Source: Paenibacillus marchantiophytorum
Lineage (GTDB): Bacteria > Bacillota > Bacilli > Paenibacillales > NBRC-103111
DNA length: 64,000 nt
Direction of reading: 5' to 3'
Assembly (NCBI RefSeq): GCF_014640555.1
Contig: NZ_BMHE01000018.1
Location: 1-64,000, forward strand
The first letter of the stretch is position 1; every line of letters begins with the position of its first letter. Made by a program: the position numbers and the translations under genes. The notes under the pieces are model-generated. The model did no database searches. It saw only the letters and a program-made list of their open reading frames with translations, and was not told where the DNA came from. This document shows, one piece after another, positions 34,218 through 42,838 of this stretch.

Positions 34218-34844
34218 CTAAATGGCTAGCACAGAATCAAAGTAACTTCTATCACTTTCATCTAACTTTACAATTTTTAAAATCTGATGAATCTCTTCCA
34301 CGTCAAGTTGGAAATTGTTCGCTTTCTCAAGAAGCAGCTTGCTGCTGCCTCCCTGATGCATATTGAAAAGGTAGTACTCATAGTAGTCTCGCTTAATTAC
34401 AGCTTGCATAATATAATACAAGCCTGTTCCACTGGATAAGACTTGAGCGCTGTTTAAATACGACTCTACCTTACGAACTTTGTCCATGTGGAGCACACGC
34501 GGTTTTTTCCCTTCCAACATGGCAAGAGCCATATAATAAAAGACATTTGGATCTGTACAATTATTTTCAGCCAGCTTTTTTAGAATATCGAATGAAAATT
34601 CATAATTCTGCGCATCGATATGACACATGGCCAAGGAAACTGCAAGGGGAATATTTCCTTTATTATCCTCTAACTTTTCTTTGTAGGAGGTGATGTAATT
34701 ATGCTTGGTTTGGCTATCCATCTTCGCCAAAGCAGCCAAATTCTTGGGGATATATGCCGTACCACAAAATTCACAAATCTGATTGATGTCTATCGGCAGG
34801 TTTGCCCCACAATTAGGACATGTATGTACTATAATCTTCGCCAT
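34218..34844 (-). CDS. Zinc-ribbon protein (208 aa) of the SPFH cluster
   Basis: The N-terminal zinc ribbon HTCPNCGANLPIDINQICEF then CGTAY has two CxxC-type pairs (Cys9, Cys12, Cys29, Cys32). A helical repeat-like region follows (about 50-208) with SLAMCHIDAQNYEFSFDILK, resembling a tetratricopeptide-like helical array. No membrane segment. It lies 10 nt after the 272-aa membrane protein gene. YdjG-type zinc-ribbon proteins of Bacillus occur in a comparable setting, but those are larger and membrane-bound; the match is loose. Confidence 0.75.
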   Translation of the reverse strand: MAKIIVHTCPNCGANLPIDINQICEFCGTAYIPKNLAALAKMDSQTKHNYITSYKEKLEDNKGNIPLAVSLAMCHIDAQNYEFSFDILKKLAENNCTDPNVFYYMALAMLEGKKPRVLHMDKVRKVESYLNSAQVLSSGTGLYYIMQAVIKRDYYEYYLFNMHQGGSSKLLLEKANNFQLDVEEIHQILKIVKLDESDRSYFDSVLAI

Positions 34845-34854
34845 AGGTAACCTC

Positions 34855-35673
34855 CTACTGAATGCTAACTTTATCCAAAGCCAAAATTTCGTTTAAAATG
34901 CGTGACGTTTTCTGGTAGATTTCATTGACGTTCTCTTGTTCGAGGTGATCTTGACCTTGTAAAACTTTAAGCCGGTCTCTCAATTCGTCGCAGGAAAAAA
35001 CGACATCCCATTCTCCCTCAGGCTTCCTACTTCGCCCAAATACACCTAGCGCCCTTGATTTAATCGTTAATTTATCATATAAAACCTTAGTTTTGCTGAA
35101 ATCGAGGCTCTGATACTGCTCAGCCAATTGGTTGTAAGATAAAATGATATGGGATAACGTTGTCGCAACATCTCGGGTATTCGCCTTTTGCAACTGTTCA
35201 TTATCCAATTCATTTTTTGAATGATCACCTATGTATAGGATTGAAGCGTAAGCTATAACATACAGGGCGACACCCAACAACGCTAATACACTATACGTCG
35301 CACTTATTTTTAAATGGGTCGTTTCTATATTTACTGGTAATTTGCGCACAAAGTGATCCAGAACATTACTCAAAGCGAATCTGGCATATATCCCGATTAA
35401 GATCAATTCAATGACAGCAAACAACTGCGTTGTCGTTACAAGCGCTAGCTTATAAGGCAACCTCATGGATGAGGTGCTTCTCGCTATAAAGGCTTGATAG
35501 AAACTGAATACCTCGGCAGCGCCAATGACAATGACAACGAGCATGATGAGGTAGGAAGCAAACGAATTTAACGCCAACCCTACGACAATAATAAGGAAAA
35601 ACACGAGTAATAATACACAGGCCGCAACAACGCTTGCCAGTATCTTAAAATACCTATCCTTACTCAATTCCAC
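34855..35673 (-). CDS. Four-helix membrane protein of the SPFH cluster (272 aa)
   Basis: Four hydrophobic helices (about 10-35, 37-60, 78-100, 128-150) precede a cytoplasmic C-terminal domain rich in charged helices (about 160-272; NQLAEQYQSLDFSKTKVLYD). Nothing catalytic is visible. It sits 7 nt after the SPFH gene and 10 nt before the zinc-ribbon gene, indicating one operon. It might be the membrane anchor for the SPFH/zinc-ribbon proteins. No family recognised. Confidence 0.72.
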   Translation of the reverse strand: MELSKDRYFKILASVVAACVLLLVFFLIIVVGLALNSFASYLIMLVVIVIGAAEVFSFYQAFIARSTSSMRLPYKLALVTTTQLFAVIELILIGIYARFALSNVLDHFVRKLPVNIETTHLKISATYSVLALLGVALYVIAYASILYIGDHSKNELDNEQLQKANTRDVATTLSHIILSYNQLAEQYQSLDFSKTKVLYDKLTIKSRALGVFGRSRKPEGEWDVVFSCDELRDRLKVLQGQDHLEQENVNEIYQKTSRILNEILALDKVSIQ

Positions 35674-35680
35674 CCACTCC

Positions 35681-36832
35681 TTATACGAAAGATGTGCCGC
35701 ATTCAGGGCAAAACCTCGAACCAGCCGTCAGTTCATGGCTACAACTTGGGCAGGAAATGATCCCGATGGCGGTTCCGCATTCTGAACAAAATTTAGCATT
35801 TTCTTTGTTCTCCGCGTTACATTTATAGCAGGGCTTGGTCGATTGCATTTTTTGTCCGCATTCCACACAAAATTTGGCGTCAGGTGAGTTAGCCGAACTG
35901 CAATGTTTGCAAGGAACATTCGTCTCTGGTGTTGGCACAGGCTGCCTGATCGTATTATTCGATATATTGGAAATTGCGCCTCCAAGTTGGCCCATCATTC
36001 CAAATCCTAAACCCAGTCCGATACCCGCATTAGCCATTCCTGAGGTACCCTCATTTTTCGAGAAATTACCCATAATCTCAAATTGTTTTTGCGTGGCATA
36101 TCTAGCATCACCTAGAATATCAAACTCGGCTTTACGCTGGAGAATACCATTAATTACTTCCATATCTTCATCTGGAAAATTAATAGAATTGACCAAAAAG
36201 TTAACTAATTCTATCCCAAACGTTAAGAAACTATCCTTCATATCATCCATGCACATCTGTGCGATTTCTCTTTGTTTGGTACGGATATCTAGGACTGATA
36301 CTTTTTTATCAATGATATATTGCGCTAGAATCGTATCAACGCTATTAAGGACAATCCCCTTGAAATTAGGCAGCAAGTTTTGAACCGTGATGGTCGTCCC
36401 ACCCTTTTGCGTCCCTATAATTTGGGTTAGAAATAGGCTATAGTCATTCACTCTCATGGTGTACTGCCCATTAGCTCTTGCATTAATTCTTACCTGGTAA
36501 ACCGGATCTATAATCTGAATTGGTGACTCCGTTCCCCACTTTAAATTCATATTCAATGTTGTATTTATATAATAGATTTCCGCCGTAAAAGGAGTTTCAT
36601 TACCAAATGGCAAATTTATCAGTCGGTTTAGCAAGGGGATGTTCCCCGTTGATAAGGTATGAGTACCGGGCCCAAATAAATCCAGCGCTCTTCCCTCTTT
36701 GACGAATATAGCAAGCTGGCCTTCACCGACGACAAGCTGCGCACCCAGGGTTAAATCTTCACTAGGATATTTGTACACCAACCAATTCCCGTCTGCAGCT
36801 CCATCATATTTAATTCTATCAATTAGTGCCAA
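35681..36832 (-). CDS. SPFH-domain protein with C-terminal double zinc ribbons (YdjI-like)
   Basis: 383-aa protein of the SPFH/virion-core-like type. The SPFH region runs from about 1 to 255 with ALIDRIKYDG, LVYKYPSEDLTLGAQLVVGE and FGPGTHTLSTGNIPLL. A glycine-rich hinge (GMANAGIGLGLGFGMM) follows, then four CxxC half-sites at the C-terminus: CKHCSSANSPDAKFCVECG, CYKCNAENKENAKFCSECG and CPSCSHELTAGSRFCPECG. That is three ribbon units. I use the TTG at 36832 (GGGGTGG upstream); an upstream TTG at 36856 is possible. B. subtilis YdjI is a flotillin-like SPFH protein reported to work with PspA, YdjG and YdjH at stressed membranes. No pspA gene is present here. Confidence 0.85.
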   Translation of the reverse strand: MALIDRIKYDGAADGNWLVYKYPSEDLTLGAQLVVGEGQLAIFVKEGRALDLFGPGTHTLSTGNIPLLNRLINLPFGNETPFTAEIYYINTTLNMNLKWGTESPIQIIDPVYQVRINARANGQYTMRVNDYSLFLTQIIGTQKGGTTITVQNLLPNFKGIVLNSVDTILAQYIIDKKVSVLDIRTKQREIAQMCMDDMKDSFLTFGIELVNFLVNSINFPDEDMEVINGILQRKAEFDILGDARYATQKQFEIMGNFSKNEGTSGMANAGIGLGLGFGMMGQLGGAISNISNNTIRQPVPTPETNVPCKHCSSANSPDAKFCVECGQKMQSTKPCYKCNAENKENAKFCSECGTAIGIISCPSCSHELTAGSRFCPECGTSFV

Positions 36833-37072
36833 GCTAACCACCCCAATAATCAGCAAAATTTAACAAAAAGCAACAAATTTATACTATCATAATAACTACT
36901 AAAGTACCAGATTATAACAATAGATATCCATAGAACACGCCCTGCATTTTACAAAAAAAGCCGCGCAGCAAGATGCAGCCGCCTCTGCGAAGTCATACGG
37001 CCGATATAGGCACATTCGAGTAGGCATTTTCATACGATGGATGCAAGACCATAACATTCGGAGGGATATTAG

Positions 37073-37387
37073 ATGAATAATCACTCGATTTATTCGCAAC
37101 AAACCATGTATCAAGCCGATCCTGCTTTCATACAATCACTGAGTCGTACGCAACAACAATTGTTTGACGTAGGCAGCCAATGCTCGAACCGCCCTGTTCG
37201 CATCCAGATGATGAACGGACAGATTCATGAAGGCACCATTGCCCATATGGATGATGGCCATCTATATTTACGTGTCTCGAATCAAGACGCCCGCGGATTT
37301 TTTAATCCATGGACGCCATCTCCTGTAAACAACGATATCATTTTGCCCCTGGTACTTTACAATTTGCTCGTTATTTCGCTGTTGTAA
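37073..37387 (+). CDS. Small protein with an Sm-like beta motif (104 aa)
   Basis: Soluble 104-aa protein with a well-placed GGAGGG ribosome site. After a Gln-rich N-terminus (QTMYQADPAFIQSLSRTQQQ) comes RPVRIQMMNGQIHEGTIAHMDDGHLYLRV. This pattern (xVxxxxNGxxxxGxIxxxDxxxLxL) is that of an Sm-like/Hfq-type beta barrel, but the family is not recognised. The C-terminus is hydrophobic (LPLVLYNLLVISLL). Divergent from the SPFH operon. Comparable small proteins occur in Paenibacillus genomes; RNA binding is only a possibility. Confidence 0.7.
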   Translation: MNNHSIYSQQTMYQADPAFIQSLSRTQQQLFDVGSQCSNRPVRIQMMNGQIHEGTIAHMDDGHLYLRVSNQDARGFFNPWTPSPVNNDIILPLVLYNLLVISLL

Positions 37388-37403
37388 ACTTACTCTCCAT
37401 TCC

Positions 37404-37439
37404 AAAAAGGCATCCTGCTATCGGTAGAGAATGCCTTTT
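37404..37439 (+). terminator. Terminator of the small Sm-like gene
   Basis: AAAAAGGCAT-16 nt-ATGCCTTTT, 17 nt beyond the stop codon and upstream of metE. Confidence 0.7.
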
Positions 37440-37543
37440 CCCATATAAAAAAACTATACCCTGACATAGTATTTATGTATTTCTCGATAGCAAGCCCTCT
37501 ACCCTATAATTAGATCAAAATGAAGCATAGGGAGCTGTTAGCA

Positions 37544-39814
37544 TTGAAAACATCCATTATTGGCTATCCAAGGGTCGGAACATTACGGGAGCTTAAATTC
37601 GCATCCGAGAAATACTTTAAGGGCGAGATTGCGATTGCTGAGCTGCACCAAACAGGCGCCAACCTCCGAGCGGCACACTGGAAGATCCAACAAGAGAACG
37701 GTATCGATTTCATTCCTTCTAATGACTTTTCCTTCTATGACAGTTTGCTTGATACAGCTTGTTTGTTAAATATCGTTCCAGATCGTTATCAAGCGCTAGG
37801 TCTCAACCCGTTAGAAACGTATTTTGCTATGGCTAGGGGCTATCAAGGCGAACAAGGCGACGTTAAAGCATTAGCGATGAAAAAATGGTTTAACACGAAT
37901 TATCACTATATGGTTCCTGAAATTGATGATTCTACTACCCTTCGATTAGCAGGAACGAAGCTGTTCGATGAGTTCTTAGAGGCTAAGCAACAGAATATTG
38001 TAACGAAACCCGTTCTGATTGGGCCCTTTACCCTACTCAAGCTTGCCAAATATAAGGGTGCCAAACAAGCCGCTGACTTCGTCGGTCAAGCTGCTGAGGC
38101 GTACGCGGTTATACTTAAACAATTGAATGAGTTAGGCGCAGAGTGGATTCAACTGGACGAGCCTGGATTGGTAACGGATTTATCCCAAGAGGATATCGGG
38201 TTATTCTCCAAACTATATACACAAATTCTTTCCTCCAAAGGGAATGTAAAAGTTCTCGTTCAAACGTACTTTGGTGACATTCGCGACTGCTATCCAACGC
38301 TTCAAGCCCTTCCGTTCGACGGGATCGGCCTTGATTTCGTTGAAGGTACACAATCTTTAGCGCTCGTACAGCAATATGGATTTTCGGACGATAAAGTGCT
38401 GTTTGCTGGCCTAGTGAACGGTAAAAACATTTGGAAAAATCAATACAAACGTACGCTTGGACTTATTCATGAACTAAAAGTGCATGTAAAGAACATCGTG
38501 CTTAGCTCTTCCTGCTCGCTTCTGCATGTGCCTTACACTTTACAGCATGAAACGAAATTAGCGAATGAGTCTAAACGCTACTTGGCATTCGCAGAGGAGA
38601 AGCTTCAAGAATTCGCACAACTCAAAGCGATCGGAGCTCAAGCAGACCCTTATTCTAGTGCGCTATATTTGCAAAATGAGGAGCTGTTCAACAGCGCCCG
38701 GTTTACGAATAATGAGGCTGTACAAGCAAAGGTAGCGGCATTGACAGAGGCTGACTTTACAAGATTGCCTGCCTTCAATGAACGAGAAGCGATTCAGAAA
38801 TCCAAATTCCAGTTGCCGCTGCTGCCGACTACAACCATCGGCTCGTTCCCACAGACAGCCGAAGTTCGGGCAAATCGCTTTTCCTTTAAGAATGGCTCCA
38901 TAACCGAGGAGCAGTACAAGCAGTTTAACTTTGAGAAAATTGCGGCGTGCATCGCGCTCCAAGAAGAGATTGGTCTTGATGTTCTCGTTCATGGCGAATT
39001 TGAACGCAATGATATGGTTGAATACTTTGGCGAGAGCTTGGATGGATTTATGTTCACAGAAAAAGCGTGGGTGCAATCCTATGGAACAAGATGCGTGAAG
39101 CCGCCGATTGTATGGGGAGACATTTCCCGTTCCAAACCAATGACTGTCGAATATTCCGCATATGCCAAAAGTCTGACTAGCAAACCGATTAAAGGGATGC
39201 TAACAGGCCCGGTAACGATTCTGAACTGGTCCTTCCCCCGTGAAGATATTAGCCTGAAGGATAGTGCCTTCCAGATTGCTCTGGCCATTCGGGACGAAGT
39301 ATTGGATCTAGAAGCGAATCAAATTGAAATCATCCAAATCGATGAAGCTGCATTAAGAGAAAAGCTGCCATTAAGGAAATCAGATTGGCAGAGCGAGTAT
39401 CTGAGCTGGGCAATACCTTCTTTCCGATTGGTGCATAGCGGTGTCCAGGCCGAAACTCAAATTCATACGCACATGTGCTACAGCCAGTTCAGCGATATTA
39501 TTCGCGATATTGATGCCATGGATGCCGACGTCATTACGTTCGAAGCCTCCAGATCAGACCTTGCGATTATTGATGTGATTAATCAATGCGGGTTCCAAAC
39601 AGAGGTCGGTCCAGGGGTATACGATATCCATTCCCCGCGTATTCCGAGTGTGGAGGAAATCAAGCTGGGACTGCACCGCATGTTGGAGAAAATCGATATC
39701 GCGAAGTTGTGGGTCAATCCCGATTGCGGACTTAAAACGCGCGGCGAAAAAGAGACTTGGGCTAGTCTAAAACAGTTGGTTCAAGCTACGAAAGAAGTAA
39801 GAGAAACGCTGTAA
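37544..39814 (+). CDS. Cobalamin-independent methionine synthase MetE
   Basis: 756 aa from the TTG at 37544 (GGGAG upstream; MKTSIIGYPRVG matches the family N-terminus). It transfers a methyl group from 5-methyltetrahydropteroyl-triglutamate to homocysteine, the last step of methionine synthesis. The N-terminal half has NDFSFYDSLLD and LIGPFTLLKL; the C-terminal catalytic half has TTTIGSFPQT, HGEFERNDMVEYFGE and the zinc ligands in THMCYSQF (His, Cys), the Glu of FEASRSD, and Cys in NPDCGLKTR. All key residues are present. A TATAAT -10 lies at 37505-37510. I found no S-box or T-box leader. The convergent LysR-type gene is a candidate regulator. Confidence 0.95.
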   Translation: MKTSIIGYPRVGTLRELKFASEKYFKGEIAIAELHQTGANLRAAHWKIQQENGIDFIPSNDFSFYDSLLDTACLLNIVPDRYQALGLNPLETYFAMARGYQGEQGDVKALAMKKWFNTNYHYMVPEIDDSTTLRLAGTKLFDEFLEAKQQNIVTKPVLIGPFTLLKLAKYKGAKQAADFVGQAAEAYAVILKQLNELGAEWIQLDEPGLVTDLSQEDIGLFSKLYTQILSSKGNVKVLVQTYFGDIRDCYPTLQALPFDGIGLDFVEGTQSLALVQQYGFSDDKVLFAGLVNGKNIWKNQYKRTLGLIHELKVHVKNIVLSSSCSLLHVPYTLQHETKLANESKRYLAFAEEKLQEFAQLKAIGAQADPYSSALYLQNEELFNSARFTNNEAVQAKVAALTEADFTRLPAFNEREAIQKSKFQLPLLPTTTIGSFPQTAEVRANRFSFKNGSITEEQYKQFNFEKIAACIALQEEIGLDVLVHGEFERNDMVEYFGESLDGFMFTEKAWVQSYGTRCVKPPIVWGDISRSKPMTVEYSAYAKSLTSKPIKGMLTGPVTILNWSFPREDISLKDSAFQIALAIRDEVLDLEANQIEIIQIDEAALREKLPLRKSDWQSEYLSWAIPSFRLVHSGVQAETQIHTHMCYSQFSDIIRDIDAMDADVITFEASRSDLAIIDVINQCGFQTEVGPGVYDIHSPRIPSVEEIKLGLHRMLEKIDIAKLWVNPDCGLKTRGEKETWASLKQLVQATKEVRETL

Positions 39815-39824
39815 CAACGAACAG

Positions 39825-39858
39825 CAAGAGGAGGAGCTCATTTGAGTTCCTCCTCTTG
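39825..39858. terminator. Bidirectional terminator between metE and the LysR gene
   Basis: Stem CAAGAGGAGGA-CTCA / TGAG-TCCTCCTCTTG. It overlaps the last codons of the LysR gene. Confidence 0.8.
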
Positions 39859-40779
39859 GCTTATAATCGTATAACCAAAATCTGAAATTACACTCTTCAG
39901 CTTGCGAACATAGTCGGCAGCAAGCAGGCTCAAATTGACTTTTTTATTCGTAATATATCCAATCTGCATATTCTCATCCGTACGCAAGCGGACCGATTTA
40001 ATCTGCTCCCCATTCAAGTCCGAATTCAGCACACCGGAGCTAATCGTATAACCATTCAACCCAATGAGGAGATTGAATAATGTTGCACGATCACTGACCA
40101 ATATTTTCTTCTTATACGTTCTTGTGCTTAAGATTTCCTCTGAGAAGTAGAAAGAATTGTACTCTCCTTGCTCAAAGGCTAGACACGGGAATTCATCTAA
40201 GTCCTCAATGTCCAGAATCGACTTAGCAGCAAGTGGATGCTCCGAGCTAATAAAAACATGCGGTTCAGCCACAAAGAGCGGGTGGAATTGAAGGTCATTT
40301 TCTTTCAGCATTTTCTGTATAACCTTCTGATTGAAGTCATTGAGATATAGAATGCCAAGTTCGCTGCGCATATTGCGCACGTCTTCGATAATTTCATGCG
40401 TCCTCGTCTCGCGCAGCGTACACTCATACTCGTTCGTATTCAAGTCTTTCAATAGACTGACAAAGGCTTGCACCGAAAAAGCATAATGCTGCGTGGATAT
40501 AGAACATAGCTTTTTAGACGGTTTTTTATTCATATATCTTTGCTCAAGAAGTTCTGCTTGTTCTACTACTTGCCGAGCATAAGATAGAAATTCAGCCCCT
40601 TCATTCGACAGCGCAATCCCCTTAGATGAACGCAGGAAAATTTCAATGCCAATTTCCTGCTCCATTTCTTTTACTGCGCTAGATAGGCTTGGCTGCGATA
40701 TGAAAAGCTGCTTAGCAGCCTCACTTATAGAACCGCAATTCACGATCGTTAAAATATATTTTAATTGCTGCAGTGTCAT
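39838..40779 (-). CDS. LysR-type transcription regulator
   Basis: 313-aa regulator. The N-terminal HTH (about 1-60; LKYILTIVNCGSISEAAKQL, FISQPSLSSAVKEM) is followed by the two-lobed periplasmic-binding-like effector domain (about 90-300). The ligand is not identifiable. It converges on metE with a shared terminator, a layout seen for methionine or cysteine regulators in Firmicutes, so I propose metE control with moderate doubt. The 3' end of the gene is inside the terminator hairpin. Confidence 0.88.
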   Translation of the reverse strand: MTLQQLKYILTIVNCGSISEAAKQLFISQPSLSSAVKEMEQEIGIEIFLRSSKGIALSNEGAEFLSYARQVVEQAELLEQRYMNKKPSKKLCSISTQHYAFSVQAFVSLLKDLNTNEYECTLRETRTHEIIEDVRNMRSELGILYLNDFNQKVIQKMLKENDLQFHPLFVAEPHVFISSEHPLAAKSILDIEDLDEFPCLAFEQGEYNSFYFSEEILSTRTYKKKILVSDRATLFNLLIGLNGYTISSGVLNSDLNGEQIKSVRLRTDENMQIGYITNKKVNLSLLAADYVRKLKSVISDFGYTIISQEEELK

Positions 40780-40836
40780 AATAATCAGTCCTTAGGAAAA
40801 ATTACTTATTACGTACAGTGTAGCATATTCTGCTTT

Positions 40837-40863
40837 AAAAAAAGCCCCTTAAAGGGGCCTTTT
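40837..40863 (-). terminator. Terminator of the aldo/keto reductase gene
   Basis: Minus strand GGCCCCTTTAAGGGGC followed by TTTTTTT, between the reductase stop and the LysR start. Confidence 0.82.
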
Positions 40864-40950
40864 ACCATTTCAATATCGTCCACTTGCGCTTTGACTTACT
40901 TTAATATTGTTCCAACTCGGGCTCTAAGCAAAACAGCTTTCGCGTCCAAT

Positions 40951-41922
40951 TTATACCAATGGATGTGGTACATACAATTCTTCCAAACTCTTGATTTCTT
41001 CAGGTGTTAATTTGACCGACAATGCCAAAACCGAATCTTCGAGATGGCTGATTTTGGTCGACCCGATTATCGGGGCTGTGACTTCGTCTTTTTGCAGCAA
41101 CCATGCAAGAGCAATCTGTGCGCGTGGAATTCCTCGGTTAGCGGCAACTTCCGCAACTCGTTCCGCTACTTTGCGATCAGCCTCTTCCGTTTTAATAAAC
41201 AATGCCTTTGCTACCTGGTCATTCTCGGATCGCGAGGTCTGCTCACTCCAATCCCTTGTTAACCTACCTGCAGCCAAAGGTAGATAAGGCGTGACGCCAA
41301 CTCCCTCGTCTTGGCAAAGGGGGAGCATTTCTCTTTCTTCTTCCCGATAGAGCAAGTTAAGTCTATTTTCCATGGAAACGAATCGTGTCCAGCCATTGCG
41401 TTCTGCGACATGCTGAGCTTTCGCAAACTGCCATGCCAGCATGGAGGATGCTCCGATGTATCTGACCTTGCCTACCTTGACTAAATCGTGAAGAGCCTCC
41501 ATTGTCTCCTCTATTGGCGTATTAGGATCCCAACGATGGATCTGGTACAAGTCAACGTAGTCTGTCCCAAGCCGTCTCAGACTATTATCAATTTCGGTCA
41601 TGATGGCTTTGCGGGAAAGACCTAATGTATTCGGGCCTTTGCGCATTGGAACAAATACTTTTGTACTGATGATGACTTCGTCTCGACGAGAAAAATCTTT
41701 TAAAGCACGCCCGAGAATTTCTTCACTTGTTCCGTCGGAATACATATTAGCACTACTAAAAAAGTTAAAGCCCAATTCGAGTGCCTTTTTAATAATCGGT
41801 CTGCTCTGCTCTTCATTCAGCGACCATGGGGTATTGCCGCGTTCAGGTACACCAAAGCTCATGGTTCCAAGGCTTAACTTTGAAACCTCTAATCCGCTAC
41901 GTCCAAGTTTTACATATTCCAC
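40951..41922 (-). CDS. Aldo/keto reductase
   Basis: 323-aa NAD(P)H-dependent carbonyl reductase with a (beta/alpha)8 fold. The start is taken as GTG 41922, 11 nt after AAGGAG. Catalytic tetrad residues are visible: Asp/Tyr in FFSSANMYSDG (about 50-60), Lys in VIISTKVFVP, His in LYQIHRWDPNTPIEETMEAL. NADPH-binding IIGSTKISHLEDSV is at the C-terminus. It resembles the YhdN/AKR11-type group. Divergent from a MarR regulator across a region with three palindromic operators, so it is probably induced by stress through that repressor. Confidence 0.9.
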   Translation of the reverse strand: MEYVKLGRSGLEVSKLSLGTMSFGVPERGNTPWSLNEEQSRPIIKKALELGFNFFSSANMYSDGTSEEILGRALKDFSRRDEVIISTKVFVPMRKGPNTLGLSRKAIMTEIDNSLRRLGTDYVDLYQIHRWDPNTPIEETMEALHDLVKVGKVRYIGASSMLAWQFAKAQHVAERNGWTRFVSMENRLNLLYREEEREMLPLCQDEGVGVTPYLPLAAGRLTRDWSEQTSRSENDQVAKALFIKTEEADRKVAERVAEVAANRGIPRAQIALAWLLQKDEVTAPIIGSTKISHLEDSVLALSVKLTPEEIKSLEELYVPHPLV

Positions 41923-41976
41923 TTTATAACACACTCCTTAAGCATATTTGGAAGGTATCCTCACCTTCAGGTTATC

Positions 41977-42072
41977 AAGGTTGACGTGTCAACCTTAGGT
42001 TTATAGAATCGCCTTTAGGTTGACACATCAACCTGTAAGCACTTTATCACCTTGCGGTTGACATGTCAACCG
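41977..42072. promoter_or_regulatory. Three regularly spaced MarR-type palindromic operators
   Basis: AAGGTTGACGTGTCAACCTT (41977-41996), AGGTTGACACATCAACCT (42017-42034) and CGGTTGACATGTCAACCG (42055-42072, perfect). Centres are 39 and 38 bp apart. The shared half-site is GGTTGA. The first and third contain TTGACA/TTGACG promoter-like bases, so repressor binding could block both divergent genes. Confidence 0.82.
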
Positions 42073-42087
42073 TGATATTATACGTTT

Positions 42088-42525
42088 ATGGATATAAACG
42101 AACTGAACGATGATGAAATGCGAATATGGCATATGTGGAAAGGCTCCTTTAATCGAATCTTCGGTCGCGTTGTGAAAGAGATGTCTGAACACACGGGACT
42201 ATCAGAGGGGGATTTTGGAGTCTTAGATCGGTTAGTCCAATTCGGGGGCGGTAAACTTCGGCAACAGGAATTAGCTGACTCGATGGACTGGGATAAGAGC
42301 AGATTATCCCATCATTTAACGCGGATGGAGAAACGGGATCTTATTAGGAGGAAACCATTAGACGCTGATCGCGGCGTTCAGGTCATCATTACTTCTGTGG
42401 GACAATCAGCTTTGGATCAGGCCCTTCCTGTCGTCTCAAAGGCAATACGCAAGCATTTTCTGGATCAATTAACCAATCAAGATATTGAGTCGATTACGCA
42501 GCTGGCGGAAAGAACGAAAAAATGA
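42088..42525 (+). CDS. MarR-family transcription regulator
   Basis: 145-aa winged-helix dimer-type regulator. The central HTH (about 55-95: QQELADSMDWDKSRLSHHLTRMEKRDL) and wing (RRKPLDADRGVQVIIT) fit the MarR family. There is no AGGAGG site before this ATG and the third operator palindrome lies only 16 nt upstream, so translation may be leaderless. It probably represses itself and the divergent aldo/keto reductase. The inducer is unknown. Confidence 0.9.
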   Translation: MDINELNDDEMRIWHMWKGSFNRIFGRVVKEMSEHTGLSEGDFGVLDRLVQFGGGKLRQQELADSMDWDKSRLSHHLTRMEKRDLIRRKPLDADRGVQVIITSVGQSALDQALPVVSKAIRKHFLDQLTNQDIESITQLAERTKK

Positions 42526-42647
42526 TCTTAACTCCGGTAGTGACCTGTTGAGGGGAATATCGAACGTGGCGAGACAACGAATAGCGAAACAGTGCTCCAT
42601 ATATCCTTAAAGTATGGTTTCTATAAGTCGAAAATCCCACTTCTTAC

Positions 42648-42687
42648 ATACAACTCCGAATCCCATAACGGGAATTTAGAGTTGTAT
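42648..42687 (+). terminator. Terminator downstream of the MarR gene
   Basis: Stem ATACAACTC / GAGTTGTAT with inner TCCC/GGGA and a T-run. It lies 120 nt after the MarR stop. A fragment near 42548 (CTGTTGAGGGGAA) resembles the start of repeat family A. The remainder of 42526-42838 holds no gene. Confidence 0.7.
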
Positions 42688-42838
42688 TTTTTCGCGAATT
42701 TTAATATATCATAAAATACTTATTGTCAAAAATAATATATTACAATATACTTTTATTGTTCGATCGGATATTATTTTATACTTTTTCAATCAGCAAGAAA
42801 CAATTACTACGCATGAATTCAGGAAGGAGAAATGAAGA

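Noticed and set aside
37388..37543. S-box or T-box leader upstream of metE
   Set aside because: The leader is only about 150 nt and shows one simple terminator belonging to the previous gene; no conserved S-box or T-box elements were seen.
42535..42600. Fourth copy of repeat family A
   Set aside because: Only about 15 bases (CTGTTGAGGGGAA and nearby AATAGCGAAACAG) match; too little to call a copy.
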